From Streptomyces halobius (GTDB lineage: Bacteria; Actinomycetota; Actinomycetes; Streptomycetales; Streptomycetaceae), in the NCBI RefSeq assembly GCF_023277745.1, contig NZ_CP086322.1:248001-312000 (forward strand): a stretch of 64,000 nucleotides of DNA, written 5' to 3'. Below, in pieces: positions 1-9,645 of the stretch. A program made the position numbers and the translations under genes. The notes under the pieces were generated by a model. It saw only the letters and a program-made list of their open reading frames with translations. It did no database searches and was not told the origin of the DNA. Within the stretch, counting starts at the first letter, position 1. Every line of letters begins with the position of its first letter.

Positions 1-581
1 GACGGGCCATAACCCGGTTCCGTGGCGTGCGCCATCGGCTCAGGCAGATGACAGGTCATGTGTCGGGCATGTCTTCCCAAGTGATACGGATCATCGGTCA
101 GCGCTGCCCCTGGTTGCTCCGGGTCACCGTTCTTAACGGCGGGCGTCCACATCGTCTCTTCCGACTCCCCCAACGGGGACGACGCGCGCCAGCGTTTCAT
201 ACCGCGACGGCCGCGGAGACACGAGGACATGTCGCATGAGCTGCTGCAAAATCCCGTTTCGGGACAGTGGAGTGAACGTCGCCCACTCGGGGAGCACGCC
301 GACGACCAGGGGGCGCAGGTGCTCGCCGGCGCGGTCAGACTCGAAGGCTGACGGTTCAAGGATCCTGCCGCGCTGAAAGCGGCACGCTGGCATATGCGGT
401 TCAGCGGTTTACGAGCGGGTAGTACCTTGATCGTTCCGCCCCGGGCCGCTCCATCGCATAGGGCTTGCCCCGCGACGGCACACGGCCCCGGTACCCGCCA
501 CGGGCGCCGGGGCCGACTGTCTGCTGCTTCTCTCCCGACCAGCCGCTGGGAGGCGCGTAGTCCCAGAAAGGCCGGGTATTG

Positions 582-848
582 ATGTGCACGACTGATCACA
601 CAGCGTGTTCACCGACTGGCCCCTTGCGCACTCGACGGATGCTCGGCGTGCTCGCCGCCTCTGCCATGCTGGCGACCTTGGCGCCCTTCGGCGCCTCCGC
701 TGCTCAAGCTCAACCTCGTACCGGTCACGCCCACCCCACCGGCGTCTCCGCCCGCACGTGCATCAAGGGTGGCGGCAAAGTCATGAGGGTGAATGCCAAA
801 TTGAAGGTCTGTGTCGGCGGCAGGTACGGCGGCCAGCGCATTATTTGA
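582..848 (+). CDS. small secreted protein of unknown function
   Basis: This encodes 88 residues. An arginine-containing N-terminus is followed by a hydrophobic stretch (residues about 20-40) ending in an AxA-type signal peptidase site (SAAQAQ). The short mature part has two cysteines (RTCIKGG and LKVCVGG) that could form one disulfide. I do not recognise a family. The ATG at 582 was chosen, with a weak purine-rich GAAAGG about 12 bases upstream; a later ATG at 639 would still keep the signal peptide. A strong hairpin follows the gene at 916-957. Function unknown. Confidence 0.55.
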   Translation: MCTTDHTACSPTGPLRTRRMLGVLAASAMLATLAPFGASAAQAQPRTGHAHPTGVSARTCIKGGGKVMRVNAKLKVCVGGRYGGQRII

Positions 849-915
849 TGCCAGCGAGAAAGGCGTGAAGGTCGGCGCGGCTCTTGCCCCCGGGTGCTGT
901 TCACCGACGGGCAGC

Positions 916-957
916 CTACGGCCCCGCCGCCGCTCTAAAGCGACGCCGGGGCCGTAG
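916..957. terminator. bidirectional terminator-like hairpin
   Basis: An 11-bp perfect inverted repeat (CTACGGCCCCG ... CGGGGCCGTAG, arms 916-926 and 947-957) lies between the end of the small secreted gene on the plus strand and the end of the broken efflux gene on the minus strand. No T-run is visible, which is common in high-GC actinobacteria. It could serve both converging transcripts. Confidence 0.5.
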
Positions 958-1010
958 CGTCTTGCCGCAGGATGCGCCCCAGAGGATCAATCAGGCCGCA
1001 TTACCGCAGG

Positions 1011-1419
1011 TCAGGGCTTCTTCTTATCCTCCTCGGCGTCGTGTGGCACCTTGTAGGCAATGCCGTCAGGCGTGTCGTCCAGCCTCCGCCGCTCCCTGCG
1101 CGCCCTCGCCCGGTCCTCAGCGGACGCATCCGTGATGTCCAGGTAGATCTGATCGGTCATCGGCAATGTCGTACGCAGCCCTTGGCGTACGCGACGTGCC
1201 TGTTTGCGGAACTGCAGCAGCGCCTTGACGAGTGACGCCCCCTCAGCGAGCAAGGCGACGCCGAGGACGGAGAACCCCTGCGAGGTAACCGGCACGTGAT
1301 TCGGTGTGGTCGGCACGGTGGGCTTCGATGCCCTGGAAGAAGGAGAAGCAGCCGCCGATGACGAAGATGCCGACCGCGGCGACGGCGGTGGAGGCTCCGA
1401 GCGGCATGGAGCGAAGCCA
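1011..1419 (-). pseudogene. cation diffusion facilitator transporter, truncated and frameshifted
   Basis: Two frames must be joined to read the protein. The first has a membrane segment (VGIFVIGGCFSFFQGIEAH, from the ATG at 1407). After a shift near 1320 the second reads GFSVLGVALLAEGASLVKAL and then a charged C-terminus rich in Arg and Glu. This order matches the middle and later membrane helices of cation diffusion facilitator (zinc/iron efflux) proteins. The first two helices with the metal-binding aspartates are missing. It abuts the stop codon of the GH15 gene and is probably the decayed last gene of that operon. Confidence 0.55.
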
Positions 1420-3201
1420 TCAGTGGGCACCGCGCTTCGCGAGCATGGCCGCGGCTTCGAGCATGAGGGCGTGTACGAATGCCTGGGGCATGTTGCCGCG
1501 TAGTCGGCGTTGGGCGATGTCGTACTCCTCTGAGTAGAGGCCGGCCGCTCCGCATGCGTCGCGGTTGCGTTCGAACCACCGGTACGCCTCCACCTCGTTT
1601 CCCTGTTGGTGTTCGGCCAATGCGGTCACGAAGCCGCAGAGCAGGAAGGCGCCCTCCGCTTCCGGCAGCGGTCGGTCGTTGTGCCGGAAGCGGTAGGCGT
1701 AGTGACTGCAGGCCAGTTCCTTCAGATAGGCGCGGAGTGTGTTCTGCGTCCGGGGATCGTCGGGCGGCAACATGCCGCGCAGTCCCGGCAGGAGCAGGGC
1801 TGCGTCCACTGCCGGATCGTCGGGCGAGCGTTGCCAGTGCCCTTCGGGGTGCAGGGCACTGGCTTCGGTGTCGGCGAGAATGGCGCCGGCGAGATCGGAC
1901 CATTCCCGGGTCTTGGGCCCGGGCGCCGCGGCACCGGCCATCTTGCGCAGTCCCGCGACGCAGATCAGTCGGCTGTGTGTCCAGGTGCGGTTGTTCAGTT
2001 CCCAGATGCCCGCGTCCGGTTCATGCCATCGTCGTCGGATGGTGTCCGCGGCGATGTCGGCGGCCTGCCAGCCGTCCCTGTCCAGTTGGTCGAGGCGTGC
2101 CGCGGCGCTGAACAGCAGCAGGGCTTCGCCGAAGGCATCGAGTTGGAACTGGCGGTTGACGTGGTTGCCGATGCGGTCGTAGCCGCCGGGGTAGCCAGGC
2201 AAGTCGAGTTCCCGCTGGTCGGGGACAGCGCCGCCGGTCACCGTGTACGCGGGCATCATCTCGGGGCCGTCTGTGTGCAGTCGGGCTTCGACGAAGCGCA
2301 CCGCATCGCCCAGCAACGGCTGGTTGCCTGTCGCGGCGACGGCCTGGCCTGCAAGGCACTGGTCACGGATCCAGACGTAGCGGTAGTCGTAGTTGCGTCC
2401 CTCCTCGGCGCGCTCGGGCAGGCTCGTGGTGGCGGCTGCGACCATGCCGCCGCTTGCGCTGGTCATCCCACGCAGTACGGCATAAGCCTGTCGCGCGTCA
2501 CGGCCCGCGATCGTCTCCAGTACGGGCACGGCTGCCTGCCATGCTCGTTCCGTGTCTGCCCAGGCGGCCGAGGGGTCGACGGGCGGCATCGCCAGGGGGG
2601 ATGTGCTCACTTCGAGTACCAGGTCGTGCCAGTCTCCGGCATCGAGCGTCAGGTCCATGGTGAGTTGACCGGCCCGGCTGCCCGTGTTCGTCAGGCGGGC
2701 CGTTCGGCCTCCGGTCCAGCGTAGGCAGAGCTCGCCGAGCCGTGCGGTCCACGCCCCTTCGTCGTCCTGTCTGATGTCCCGCAACGGTTCCCTGTCGTAT
2801 GCGGCGAGCGGACGCATCACGACGTGGACGCGCGCCGGCCCTTCGCGGGCCAGCACGCGCCGCAGGAGTACGAGTCGGTCTGGTTCGCCGGGGAAGGCCA
2901 GGGCCTCGCGGCTCTCGACAATGCCGCTCTGCGTGACCCATCGACTTCGCCAGATCAGGGAACCATCGTCATAGGATCCACCGGGGACGAACGGCTCCTT
3001 CGGAGTCACCGCATAGATTCCCCGGCCTCCGATGAGGGTGGAGAAGACAGCCTCGTTGTGCCAGCGGGGGGCGCACAGCCAGCAGATCTCGCCGCGCGGC
3101 CCGAGCAGAGCGCCACGCTCGCCGTCGGCAAGGAAGGCGTAGTCATGCAGTGGCTGGGGCGGATAGGCGCTGTGTTCGGGCGTTGGCGCAAGGCTGCTCA
3201 T
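1420..3201 (-). CDS. glycoside hydrolase family 15 protein (glucoamylase/trehalase-like)
   Basis: This 593-residue protein has the usual length of actinobacterial GH15 enzymes, which release glucose from alpha-glucans or trehalose by inversion. An N-terminal beta-sandwich region (about 1-230) precedes the (alpha/alpha)6 barrel. Family signatures include YDYRYVWIRDQ near residue 275, AGIWEL near 400 with the likely general acid Glu, and YSEEYD followed by RLRGNMPQAFVHA near 565, holding the likely base. No signal peptide is seen, so it is probably cytoplasmic. A GGAG lies five bases before the ATG. It lies 12 bases after the enolase-superfamily gene and is probably co-transcribed. The substrate cannot be decided from sequence. 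Confidence 0.88.
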   Translation of the reverse strand: MSSLAPTPEHSAYPPQPLHDYAFLADGERGALLGPRGEICWLCAPRWHNEAVFSTLIGGRGIYAVTPKEPFVPGGSYDDGSLIWRSRWVTQSGIVESREALAFPGEPDRLVLLRRVLAREGPARVHVVMRPLAAYDREPLRDIRQDDEGAWTARLGELCLRWTGGRTARLTNTGSRAGQLTMDLTLDAGDWHDLVLEVSTSPLAMPPVDPSAAWADTERAWQAAVPVLETIAGRDARQAYAVLRGMTSASGGMVAAATTSLPERAEEGRNYDYRYVWIRDQCLAGQAVAATGNQPLLGDAVRFVEARLHTDGPEMMPAYTVTGGAVPDQRELDLPGYPGGYDRIGNHVNRQFQLDAFGEALLLFSAAARLDQLDRDGWQAADIAADTIRRRWHEPDAGIWELNNRTWTHSRLICVAGLRKMAGAAAPGPKTREWSDLAGAILADTEASALHPEGHWQRSPDDPAVDAALLLPGLRGMLPPDDPRTQNTLRAYLKELACSHYAYRFRHNDRPLPEAEGAFLLCGFVTALAEHQQGNEVEAYRWFERNRDACGAAGLYSEEYDIAQRRLRGNMPQAFVHALMLEAAAMLAKRGAH

Positions 3202-3213
3202 GGTTCTCCGTGG

Positions 3214-4341
3214 TCAACCGGTGCGGTAGAGCTCGGCTGGGTCTGTGCGCAGCGTCAGGCCGTGTCCAGGTGCGCCGTCGGCGCCTGGGGTGAGGTGCCC
3301 GCCAGTGGGGTCAAGGACCCCGTCGAACAGCATGTCTTCGATGCGGGCGTGATCATGGAACCATTCGAGGTGCCGCAGGTTGGGGACGGCGGCTGCCGCG
3401 TGGGCCTGAACGTGCTGGGCGCAGTGGCCGGAGATCTGGACTCCGGCCGCCTCGGCCACCGCTGCGGCGCGTAGCCAGATGGTGATGCCGCCGCAGCGGG
3501 TGACGTCGGCCTGCAAGCAGTCCACGGCCCCGGCGGTGAGCATGTGCCCGAAGTACGGCAGGTTGTAGCCGTATTCGCCGGCGGTCACGTCCGGCGTGAC
3601 CGCCGCCCGGATCTGTGCCAGGCCCGTCAGATCGTCGGAGGAGACGGGCTCCTCGAACCAGGTGACTCCCTGGCCCTCCAGGTAGGAGCTGAGCCGGATG
3701 GCCTGTTTTCGGGTGTAGGCCCCGTTGGCGTCTACATAGAGTTCTGCGGTCTCCCCGATGCTGCGGCGTGCCCGCGCGATACGTTCCCGGTCCCGCTGTT
3801 CGGATCTGCCCCAGGATTCGCCGATCTTGATTTTGACCCGTGGGATGCCTTGTTCCTCGACCCAGCGTCGCAGCTGCCGGTCCTGCTGACGGTCGTCGTA
3901 GGTGGTGAATCCACCGCTGCCGTATACGGGTACGTCGGGCTGGTTCGTCCCCAGCACGTGCACGAGCGGGCGGTCGAGCAGGCGTGCCTTCAGATCCCAT
4001 AGCGCGATGTCGACGGCGGAAATCGCACCGGCGACCAGGCCCGGCCGGCCGGCGTTGCGCACCGACCGGCTCATCGCCTCATTGATGGCGGGGATGTCCC
4101 AGGCGCACCTGCCTACGACCACTTCGGCGAGCGCATCGGCGATGACCGGGGCGGTGGCCGGCGAGCCGTAGGTGTAGCCGAGGCCGGTCACGCTTCCGGA
4201 ACGCACGTGGACGAGCACCATGGTGGTGGTGTCCCACGTCAGGGTGCCGTCGGCCTCCGGAGCGTCGGTGGGCACGGTGTAAACGGCGGCATCAACGCGG
4301 TCCACCAGGGGGCCGGGTCCGCCCGGAGGGACAGCAGCCAT
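3214..4341 (-). CDS. enolase-superfamily (mandelate racemase/muconate lactonizing) enzyme
   Basis: This 375-residue protein has an N-terminal capping domain and a C-terminal TIM barrel. Barrel signatures include a KxK base pair (VKIKIGE, near 172), metal ligands in YVDANGAY, FEEPVS and AGEYGYN, and a second-base histidine in ISGHCAQH. Such enzymes abstract a proton alpha to a carboxylate using Mg2+ and often act as sugar-acid dehydratases or racemases. The exact substrate is not recognisable. The start lies four bases after the pyruvate oxidase stop, and its ribosome site (GAGGAGAACGG) is inside the end of that gene, so translational coupling is likely. Confidence 0.87.
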   Translation of the reverse strand: MAAVPPGGPGPLVDRVDAAVYTVPTDAPEADGTLTWDTTTMVLVHVRSGSVTGLGYTYGSPATAPVIADALAEVVVGRCAWDIPAINEAMSRSVRNAGRPGLVAGAISAVDIALWDLKARLLDRPLVHVLGTNQPDVPVYGSGGFTTYDDRQQDRQLRRWVEEQGIPRVKIKIGESWGRSEQRDRERIARARRSIGETAELYVDANGAYTRKQAIRLSSYLEGQGVTWFEEPVSSDDLTGLAQIRAAVTPDVTAGEYGYNLPYFGHMLTAGAVDCLQADVTRCGGITIWLRAAAVAEAAGVQISGHCAQHVQAHAAAAVPNLRHLEWFHDHARIEDMLFDGVLDPTGGHLTPGADGAPGHGLTLRTDPAELYRTG

Positions 4342-4345
4342 CGGC

Positions 4346-6169
4346 CTATCCGTTCTCCTCGGTACCTCGGCGGTCCTCCCGGTGCCGCGTCCCGGGAAGA
4401 ATTTCCTGGACCTTCGCCTTGATCCCTTGCCGGATCATGCTGCCGCGGTCGGTGTCGCCCTTGACGATCGCGGCTGCCGCGGCCTCGATCTGGTCGAGGC
4501 TGGCGTGCGGAGGGATCGGTGGTACGGCGGGGTCGGTGCGGAAGTCGAGGACGTACGGCCGGTCGGCGTCGAGGGCCTTGCGCCATGCCGTCTCCACCTC
4601 ACCGGGCTTCTCCACGCGTTCGCCGTCGAGTCCGATGGAGCGGGCGAAGTCGGCGTAGGGGACCTCCGGGATCGCCTGTGACGGCAGAAACTGCGGGACA
4701 CCGGACATGGCGCGCAGTTCCCAGGTGACTTGGTTGAGGTCTTGATTGTTGAGGATGGCGACAATGAGTCGTGGGTCCTGCCATTCGGCCCAGTATTTGG
4801 CCACCGTGATGAGTTCGGCCATGCCGTTCATCTGCATCGCACCGTCGCCGACGATGGCCACCGCCGGGCGGTCGGGGTGGGCGAACTTGGCGCCGATGAC
4901 GTAGGGCACCCCTGGTCCCATGGTGGCCAGCGTGCCGGACAGGGAGCCTCGCATGGAGCCGCGCATCCGCAGGTGGCGGGCGTACCAGTTGGCGGCCGAG
5001 CCGGAGTCGGAGGCCAGGATCACGTCGTCGGGGAGGAGCTCGTCGAGGGCATGCACGACGTACTCCGGGTTGATGGGGTCGGCGTCCACGGCTGCGCGCC
5101 GCTGCATGACCTCCCACCAGCGCGCGATGTCCTTCTCGATCTTCTTGCGCCAGGCTCTGTGCTTCTTCCGCTTCACCTGCGGCAGCAGTGCCTTGAGTGT
5201 CTCCTGCGCATCGCCTACCAGGTTGACCTCGAATGGGTAGCGGAGGCCGACCATGGAAGGATCGATGTCGATCTGTACGGCTCGGGCCTGGTCGAGCTCC
5301 GGCATGAACTGCGTGTAGGGGAAGCTGGATCCGATCACCAGCAGCGTGTCGCAGTCCCGCATCAGCTCATACGAGGGGCGGGTGCCGAGCAGCCCGATCG
5401 CGCCGGTCACGAACGGCAGGTCGTCGCGCAACACGTCTTTGCCCAAAAGCGCCTTCGCCACCCCGGCGCCGAGAAGGTCGGCGATTTCCTCGACTTCCTG
5501 GCGAGCGTGCCGCGCTCCCTGCCCGATCAGAATGGCGACCTTTTCGCCGGCGTTCAGTACCTCGGCGGCGCGCGCGATCTCGTTCTGAGCGGGCACCGAA
5601 GCGTACTCGGCGATCCCGAGACTGGACGGGACCATCTTGAACGCGTGGGTGGGAGGAGAGTAGTCGAGCTCTTGTACGTCGGCCGGGACGATGACGGCCG
5701 TGATGGTCCGTCGCGCGTACGCCGTGCGCATCGCCCGGTCGATGACGTTCGGAAGCTGTTCCGGAACCGTCACCATCTCGCAGAACTCCGAGGCGACGTC
5801 CTTGTACAGGCTCATCAGGTCGACCTCCTGCTGGTAGGAGCCGCCCATGGCGCTGCGGTCGGTCTGCCCGACGAGCGCTACGACTGGAACGTGGTCGAGT
5901 TTCGCGTCGTACAGACCATTGAGCAGATGGATCGCTCCGGGGCCTGATGTGGCTGCGCAGACGCCGACCTTGCCGGAGAACTTCGCGTATCCGACGGCTT
6001 GGAACGCGGACATCTCCTCGTGCCGTGCCTGAATGAACTTCGGTGTGTTCTCCGCGCGTTCCCAGGCCGCGAGAAGGCCGTTGATGCCGTCGCCGGGATA
6101 GGCGAAGACGTGGTCGACGTCCCATTCGCGCAGCCGTTGGAGGATGTAGTCAGATACCTTGATCGACAT
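4346..6169 (-). CDS. poxB: thiamine pyrophosphate-dependent pyruvate oxidase / pyruvate:quinone dehydrogenase
   Basis: This 607-residue enzyme has the three-domain TPP fold. The N-terminal pyrimidine-binding domain contains AYPGDGINGLLAAWE and ARHEEMSAFQAVGYAK, the latter with the catalytic Glu. The middle FAD/nucleotide domain has LIGQGARHA. The C-terminal domain has the cofactor motif GDGAMQMNG with a downstream NNQDLNQ. The family converts pyruvate to acetate and CO2, passing electrons to quinone. The ATG at 6169 is preferred because AAAGGA lies upstream and the family normally begins with such a motif; a longer frame to 6307 overlaps the upstream gene. An acetolactate synthase-like role is less likely given the C-terminus. 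Confidence 0.85.
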   Translation of the reverse strand: MSIKVSDYILQRLREWDVDHVFAYPGDGINGLLAAWERAENTPKFIQARHEEMSAFQAVGYAKFSGKVGVCAATSGPGAIHLLNGLYDAKLDHVPVVALVGQTDRSAMGGSYQQEVDLMSLYKDVASEFCEMVTVPEQLPNVIDRAMRTAYARRTITAVIVPADVQELDYSPPTHAFKMVPSSLGIAEYASVPAQNEIARAAEVLNAGEKVAILIGQGARHARQEVEEIADLLGAGVAKALLGKDVLRDDLPFVTGAIGLLGTRPSYELMRDCDTLLVIGSSFPYTQFMPELDQARAVQIDIDPSMVGLRYPFEVNLVGDAQETLKALLPQVKRKKHRAWRKKIEKDIARWWEVMQRRAAVDADPINPEYVVHALDELLPDDVILASDSGSAANWYARHLRMRGSMRGSLSGTLATMGPGVPYVIGAKFAHPDRPAVAIVGDGAMQMNGMAELITVAKYWAEWQDPRLIVAILNNQDLNQVTWELRAMSGVPQFLPSQAIPEVPYADFARSIGLDGERVEKPGEVETAWRKALDADRPYVLDFRTDPAVPPIPPHASLDQIEAAAAAIVKGDTDRGSMIRQGIKAKVQEILPGTRHREDRRGTEENG

Positions 6170-6215
6170 GGGAATTCCTTTCGTGTCGCCTTGAGGGAGC
6201 CGAAGTCGGTCGGGA

Positions 6216-9200
6216 TCAGCTGGCACGACGCAGGGCCCATGCCCGGATGCCCGTGGCCGCCGCACCGAGGGCGGCAAGCGCCCCCGCTGTGACCAGGCGC
6301 GCGTCACGCGGGGAAGCCCCGGGCCGTGCGGTGAGCTTCTCCGGGTGATTGGCGGGCAGGTAGCCCTGCAGGCCGAGCGCCAGGGCTTCCGCCAGATGTA
6401 TGGCTTGCCGACCGGTCGTCGCGTGTTCGATCTGTGTGCGGCAGCTGAAACCGTCGGCGATCACCAGCGCGCCGGGCGCGGTCGCCCGCACCGCCGGAAG
6501 AACCCCTTGCTCGGCGATGGCCATGGACAGCTCGTGATGGCCGTGTGCGAATCCGAAGTCGCCTGCGAGCCCACAGCACCCCGCATCCAGCACCTCCGCG
6601 TCGATCCCGGCACGACGCATCAGCTCACGGTCGGCGTCGTCTTTCATCACCGCATGCTGGTGGCAATGTGTCTGGACGGTGGCCTGTCGTCGCAGCATCG
6701 GCGGCCACCATCCGTCAGGAGCGTGGTTGAGAAGGTGTTCGGAGAAGGTGCGGAACTGCTGGGCCAGTCGCTTGACGTCCTCGTCATCGGGCAGCAGCTC
6801 GGGGGCGTCGGCACGGAACACGGCGATGCACGACGGTTCCAGGCCGACGAACGGTGTGCCGGCCTCGATCCACGGTTTGAGTACGTCAAGAGTACGACGC
6901 AGGACGTGCTTCGCGATGGCCAACTGCCCGGTGGAGATCCACGTCAACGCACAGCACACCGCCTGCGTCGGGACTGCTACCCGGAAACCGGCGTCCTCCA
7001 GCACGCGTACCGCAGACTTGGCGACATTCGGGTGGAAGTAGGTGCTGAACGTGTCGGGCCACAGAACGACCGCCCGAGGATCGGCAGGGCCCGGCTCGGG
7101 TGCTCCCCGGGCGGCCCACCACTGGACAAAGGATTCTTGCGCAAGGACCGGTGCCGGGCGCTCGGTGGCAACTCCGGCCAGCCTCTTGCCGACGCGGGCC
7201 AGACCCGGTGCGTTCAGCGTGGCGTTGGCCAGTCTCGGCGCGAGCCGGGACAACCGCGCCCACAACGGCAGCCAGCCCATCGAGTAGTGCGCCGCAGGCC
7301 GAAGCCGCCGCGCGTAGTGGTGGGCGAGGAATTCCGCCTTGTAGGTGGCCATATCGACCCCGACAGGACAGTCGGACTTGCAGCCCTTGCAGGCCAGACA
7401 CAGGTCCAACGCGTCACGGACCTCGGTCGACCGCCAGCCGTCACTGACGGCTGAGTCAGCGTGCCCACCCAGCATTTCGAACAGAAGCCGCGCCCGCCCG
7501 CGGGTGGAGTGCTCCTCCTCACCAGTCGCCCGGTAGGACGGACACATGACTCCGCCGCGCTGCGCACGGCAGTTACCGACTCCGACACAGCGCATCACTG
7601 CTTTGGTGAAGGAACGTTCATCATCGGGATAGCCGAAATGTGTCGTACGGACTTCTGGCTTCCATGTCGCACCGAGCCGAAGGTTTTCGTCGAGGCGGTA
7701 AGGAGCGACAATCTTGCCGGGGTTCATCCGATTGCCCGGATCGAACAGCACCTTCATCTCACCGAACGCGGCGACCAGACGCTCGCCGAACATCTTCGAC
7801 AGCAGTTCCCCGCGGGCCTGGCCATCCCCGTGTTCGCCGGACAACGACCCGCCATAGGAGCTGACCAGGTCGGCGGCCCGCGACACGAACTCCCGGAAGG
7901 CAGCGACGCCGTCCGCGGACTTGAGGTCGAAAGGAATGCGGGTATGCACACACCCCTGGCCGAAGTGCCCATAAAGAGAGGGCTCGTCGTAGTCGAACTC
8001 GGCGAACAACTCCTTGAGGTCCCGCACATAGCCACCGAGCAGTTCGGGCGGGACAGCGGAATCCTCCCAACCCTCCCACGTCTCCCGGTCATCAGGCAGA
8101 CGCGCCGTTACCCCGAGGCCGGCCTCCCGGGCCTTCAGCAGCTTCTGCTCGCGGGCCGGGTCGTCCGAAAACACCACGGTCGCGTCATCTGCAGCGCGGC
8201 CGAGAGCCCGGAGCAGCTCACGTCCCTGCTCGTCGACATCCTCCTGACTCTCACCGCTGAACTGCACCAGCAACCAGCTCTCCCCTTCCGGGAAGACATC
8301 CAGTGAATCGAGAAACATGTGCTCTTCCCGCATCAACTGGGCCATTCTCCCGTCCAGGGCTTCCAGCTGTGTCGGATTGCTGTGCTCCAGCAACCGCGGG
8401 ACATCATCGGCAGCGGAACAGATGTCGGGGTAGCCGAGCACCACGATGGCGTCCGAGGGTGGCACCGGTACAAGGGCCAGTTCGGCACGCAGGACGGTGA
8501 CCAAGGTGCCCTCACTGCCGACCAGAGCACGGGCGAGATCGAAACCGTTCTCCGGCAACAACGCGTCGAGGTTGTATCCCGAGACCCGACGCGGGATGTG
8601 CGGGAACCCGCGTCTGATGTCTTCCCGGTAGCGGTCCGCGATGTCCCGCAGTCCCAGATACAGCTCCGCGGGACGTCCCCCGCCCGCCACGACCTCCTCG
8701 AAGTCCTCGTCCGAGGTCGGTCCAACCCACAGCCGGGTCCCGTCGTAGGTGAGGATCTCCAGCCGGCGCACGTTGTCGGCGGTCTTCCCGTATGCCTGAG
8801 CGGAGGCCCCGCACGAGTTGTTTCCGATCATGCCACCCAGTGAGCAGTGGCTGTGAGTGGCGGGCTGGGGGCCGAACTTGAGGAGATGGGGAGCCAGTTG
8901 ATGATTGAGCTCATCCAGCACGATCCCCGGCTCGACCACACACGTCCGCTCATCGGCGTCGACCGACACGACCCCGTTGCAGTACTTCGTCCAGTCGATC
9001 ACGACCGCTGTGTTCGTGCACTGTCCGCCCAGGCTCGTACCGCCACCACGCGACAGCACGGGCGCCCCGAACTGGGCGCACACCGCGACCGCTTCCGCTC
9101 CGGCCTCCACAGTGCGTGGCACGACGAGACCGATGGGAACCTGGCGGTAGTTCGACGCGTCCGTCGCGTACGCACCTCGGCTGCCCGCGTCGAAACGCAC

Positions 9201-9317
9201 CTCGCTATCGACACGCTCACGCAGCACACCTACCAGAGCCTCGACATCCAGCCCCGCCGGCCCGTCCAGCCTCGTTCCCTGCCCGGATGTCGACCGGGTT
9301 GCCCTGTCAGCGCCCAT
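6216..9317 (-). CDS. fused FAD-linked and Fe-S 2-hydroxyacid dehydrogenase (GlcD-GlcF / D-lactate dehydrogenase type)
   Basis: This protein has about 1033 residues. An N-terminal FAD-binding domain includes SRGGGTSLGGQC and GGMIGNNSCGA, followed by the FAD-linked oxidase C-terminal domain (HFGQGCVHTRIP, SGEHGDGQARGE). Then come cysteine clusters CVGVGNC and CLACKGCKSDCPVG, typical of 4Fe-4S ferredoxin domains, and two CCG-type motifs (VCCALTW, AGCCGLAG). The arrangement fits enzymes that oxidise D-lactate or glycolate and pass electrons to quinone. The ATG at 9317 was chosen because GAGGGGAG lies about seven bases upstream; an ATG at 9344 lacks a good site. It is the first gene of the operon, and the C-terminal tail is rich in Ala and Arg. 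Confidence 0.88.
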   Translation of the reverse strand: MGADRATRSTSGQGTRLDGPAGLDVEALVGVLRERVDSEVRFDAGSRGAYATDASNYRQVPIGLVVPRTVEAGAEAVAVCAQFGAPVLSRGGGTSLGGQCTNTAVVIDWTKYCNGVVSVDADERTCVVEPGIVLDELNHQLAPHLLKFGPQPATHSHCSLGGMIGNNSCGASAQAYGKTADNVRRLEILTYDGTRLWVGPTSDEDFEEVVAGGGRPAELYLGLRDIADRYREDIRRGFPHIPRRVSGYNLDALLPENGFDLARALVGSEGTLVTVLRAELALVPVPPSDAIVVLGYPDICSAADDVPRLLEHSNPTQLEALDGRMAQLMREEHMFLDSLDVFPEGESWLLVQFSGESQEDVDEQGRELLRALGRAADDATVVFSDDPAREQKLLKAREAGLGVTARLPDDRETWEGWEDSAVPPELLGGYVRDLKELFAEFDYDEPSLYGHFGQGCVHTRIPFDLKSADGVAAFREFVSRAADLVSSYGGSLSGEHGDGQARGELLSKMFGERLVAAFGEMKVLFDPGNRMNPGKIVAPYRLDENLRLGATWKPEVRTTHFGYPDDERSFTKAVMRCVGVGNCRAQRGGVMCPSYRATGEEEHSTRGRARLLFEMLGGHADSAVSDGWRSTEVRDALDLCLACKGCKSDCPVGVDMATYKAEFLAHHYARRLRPAAHYSMGWLPLWARLSRLAPRLANATLNAPGLARVGKRLAGVATERPAPVLAQESFVQWWAARGAPEPGPADPRAVVLWPDTFSTYFHPNVAKSAVRVLEDAGFRVAVPTQAVCCALTWISTGQLAIAKHVLRRTLDVLKPWIEAGTPFVGLEPSCIAVFRADAPELLPDDEDVKRLAQQFRTFSEHLLNHAPDGWWPPMLRRQATVQTHCHQHAVMKDDADRELMRRAGIDAEVLDAGCCGLAGDFGFAHGHHELSMAIAEQGVLPAVRATAPGALVIADGFSCRTQIEHATTGRQAIHLAEALALGLQGYLPANHPEKLTARPGASPRDARLVTAGALAALGAAATGIRAWALRRAS

Positions 9318-9544
9318 GCCTGCTCCCCTCATCCGCCTTGACATCGTCTTCTTGGTGGCGCCCGCATGTCCGAGTACAGGATTCGGCGGATCACCTCCGC
9401 CTCGTGTGACTTTCAGAAGGATGTTCTCGTACACGCCTGGTGCTTCGGCCGGTCCCAGGTACTCGCGTGCCTAGCTGGCGCGGACGAACGCGGGTATACG
9501 GGGGCCGCTATGTGAGTCAACCCGTTGGCAGGGCTTCGACAAGT

Positions 9545-9565
9545 TCCCCGACCTGGGGTCGGGGA
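9545..9565. terminator. terminator-like hairpin downstream of the hemerythrin gene
   Basis: A perfect 9-bp stem (TCCCCGACC / GGTCGGGGA) with a TGG loop lies about 80 bases after the minus-strand hemerythrin gene and about 230 bases before the next operon start. The rest of the 9318-9645 gap holds no convincing gene and should contain the operon promoter. Confidence 0.4.
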
Positions 9566-9645
9566 GAACGCGAGCGACATCGCCCGTGCGGTCGTGCCGA
9601 TCAGCCAATGCCCGTCAATGAGAATGCCCTCTCCCCAGGAAGTCT

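Noticed and set aside
133..393. 86-residue minus-strand frame at the left edge
   Set aside because: Parts look protein-like (LRPLVVGVLPEWATFTPLSR) but no family, start signal or partner was found, so 1-578 is left without a gene.
4730..5947. 405-residue frame antisense to pyruvate oxidase
   Set aside because: Shadow frame with no recognisable motif; the minus strand encodes the TPP enzyme.
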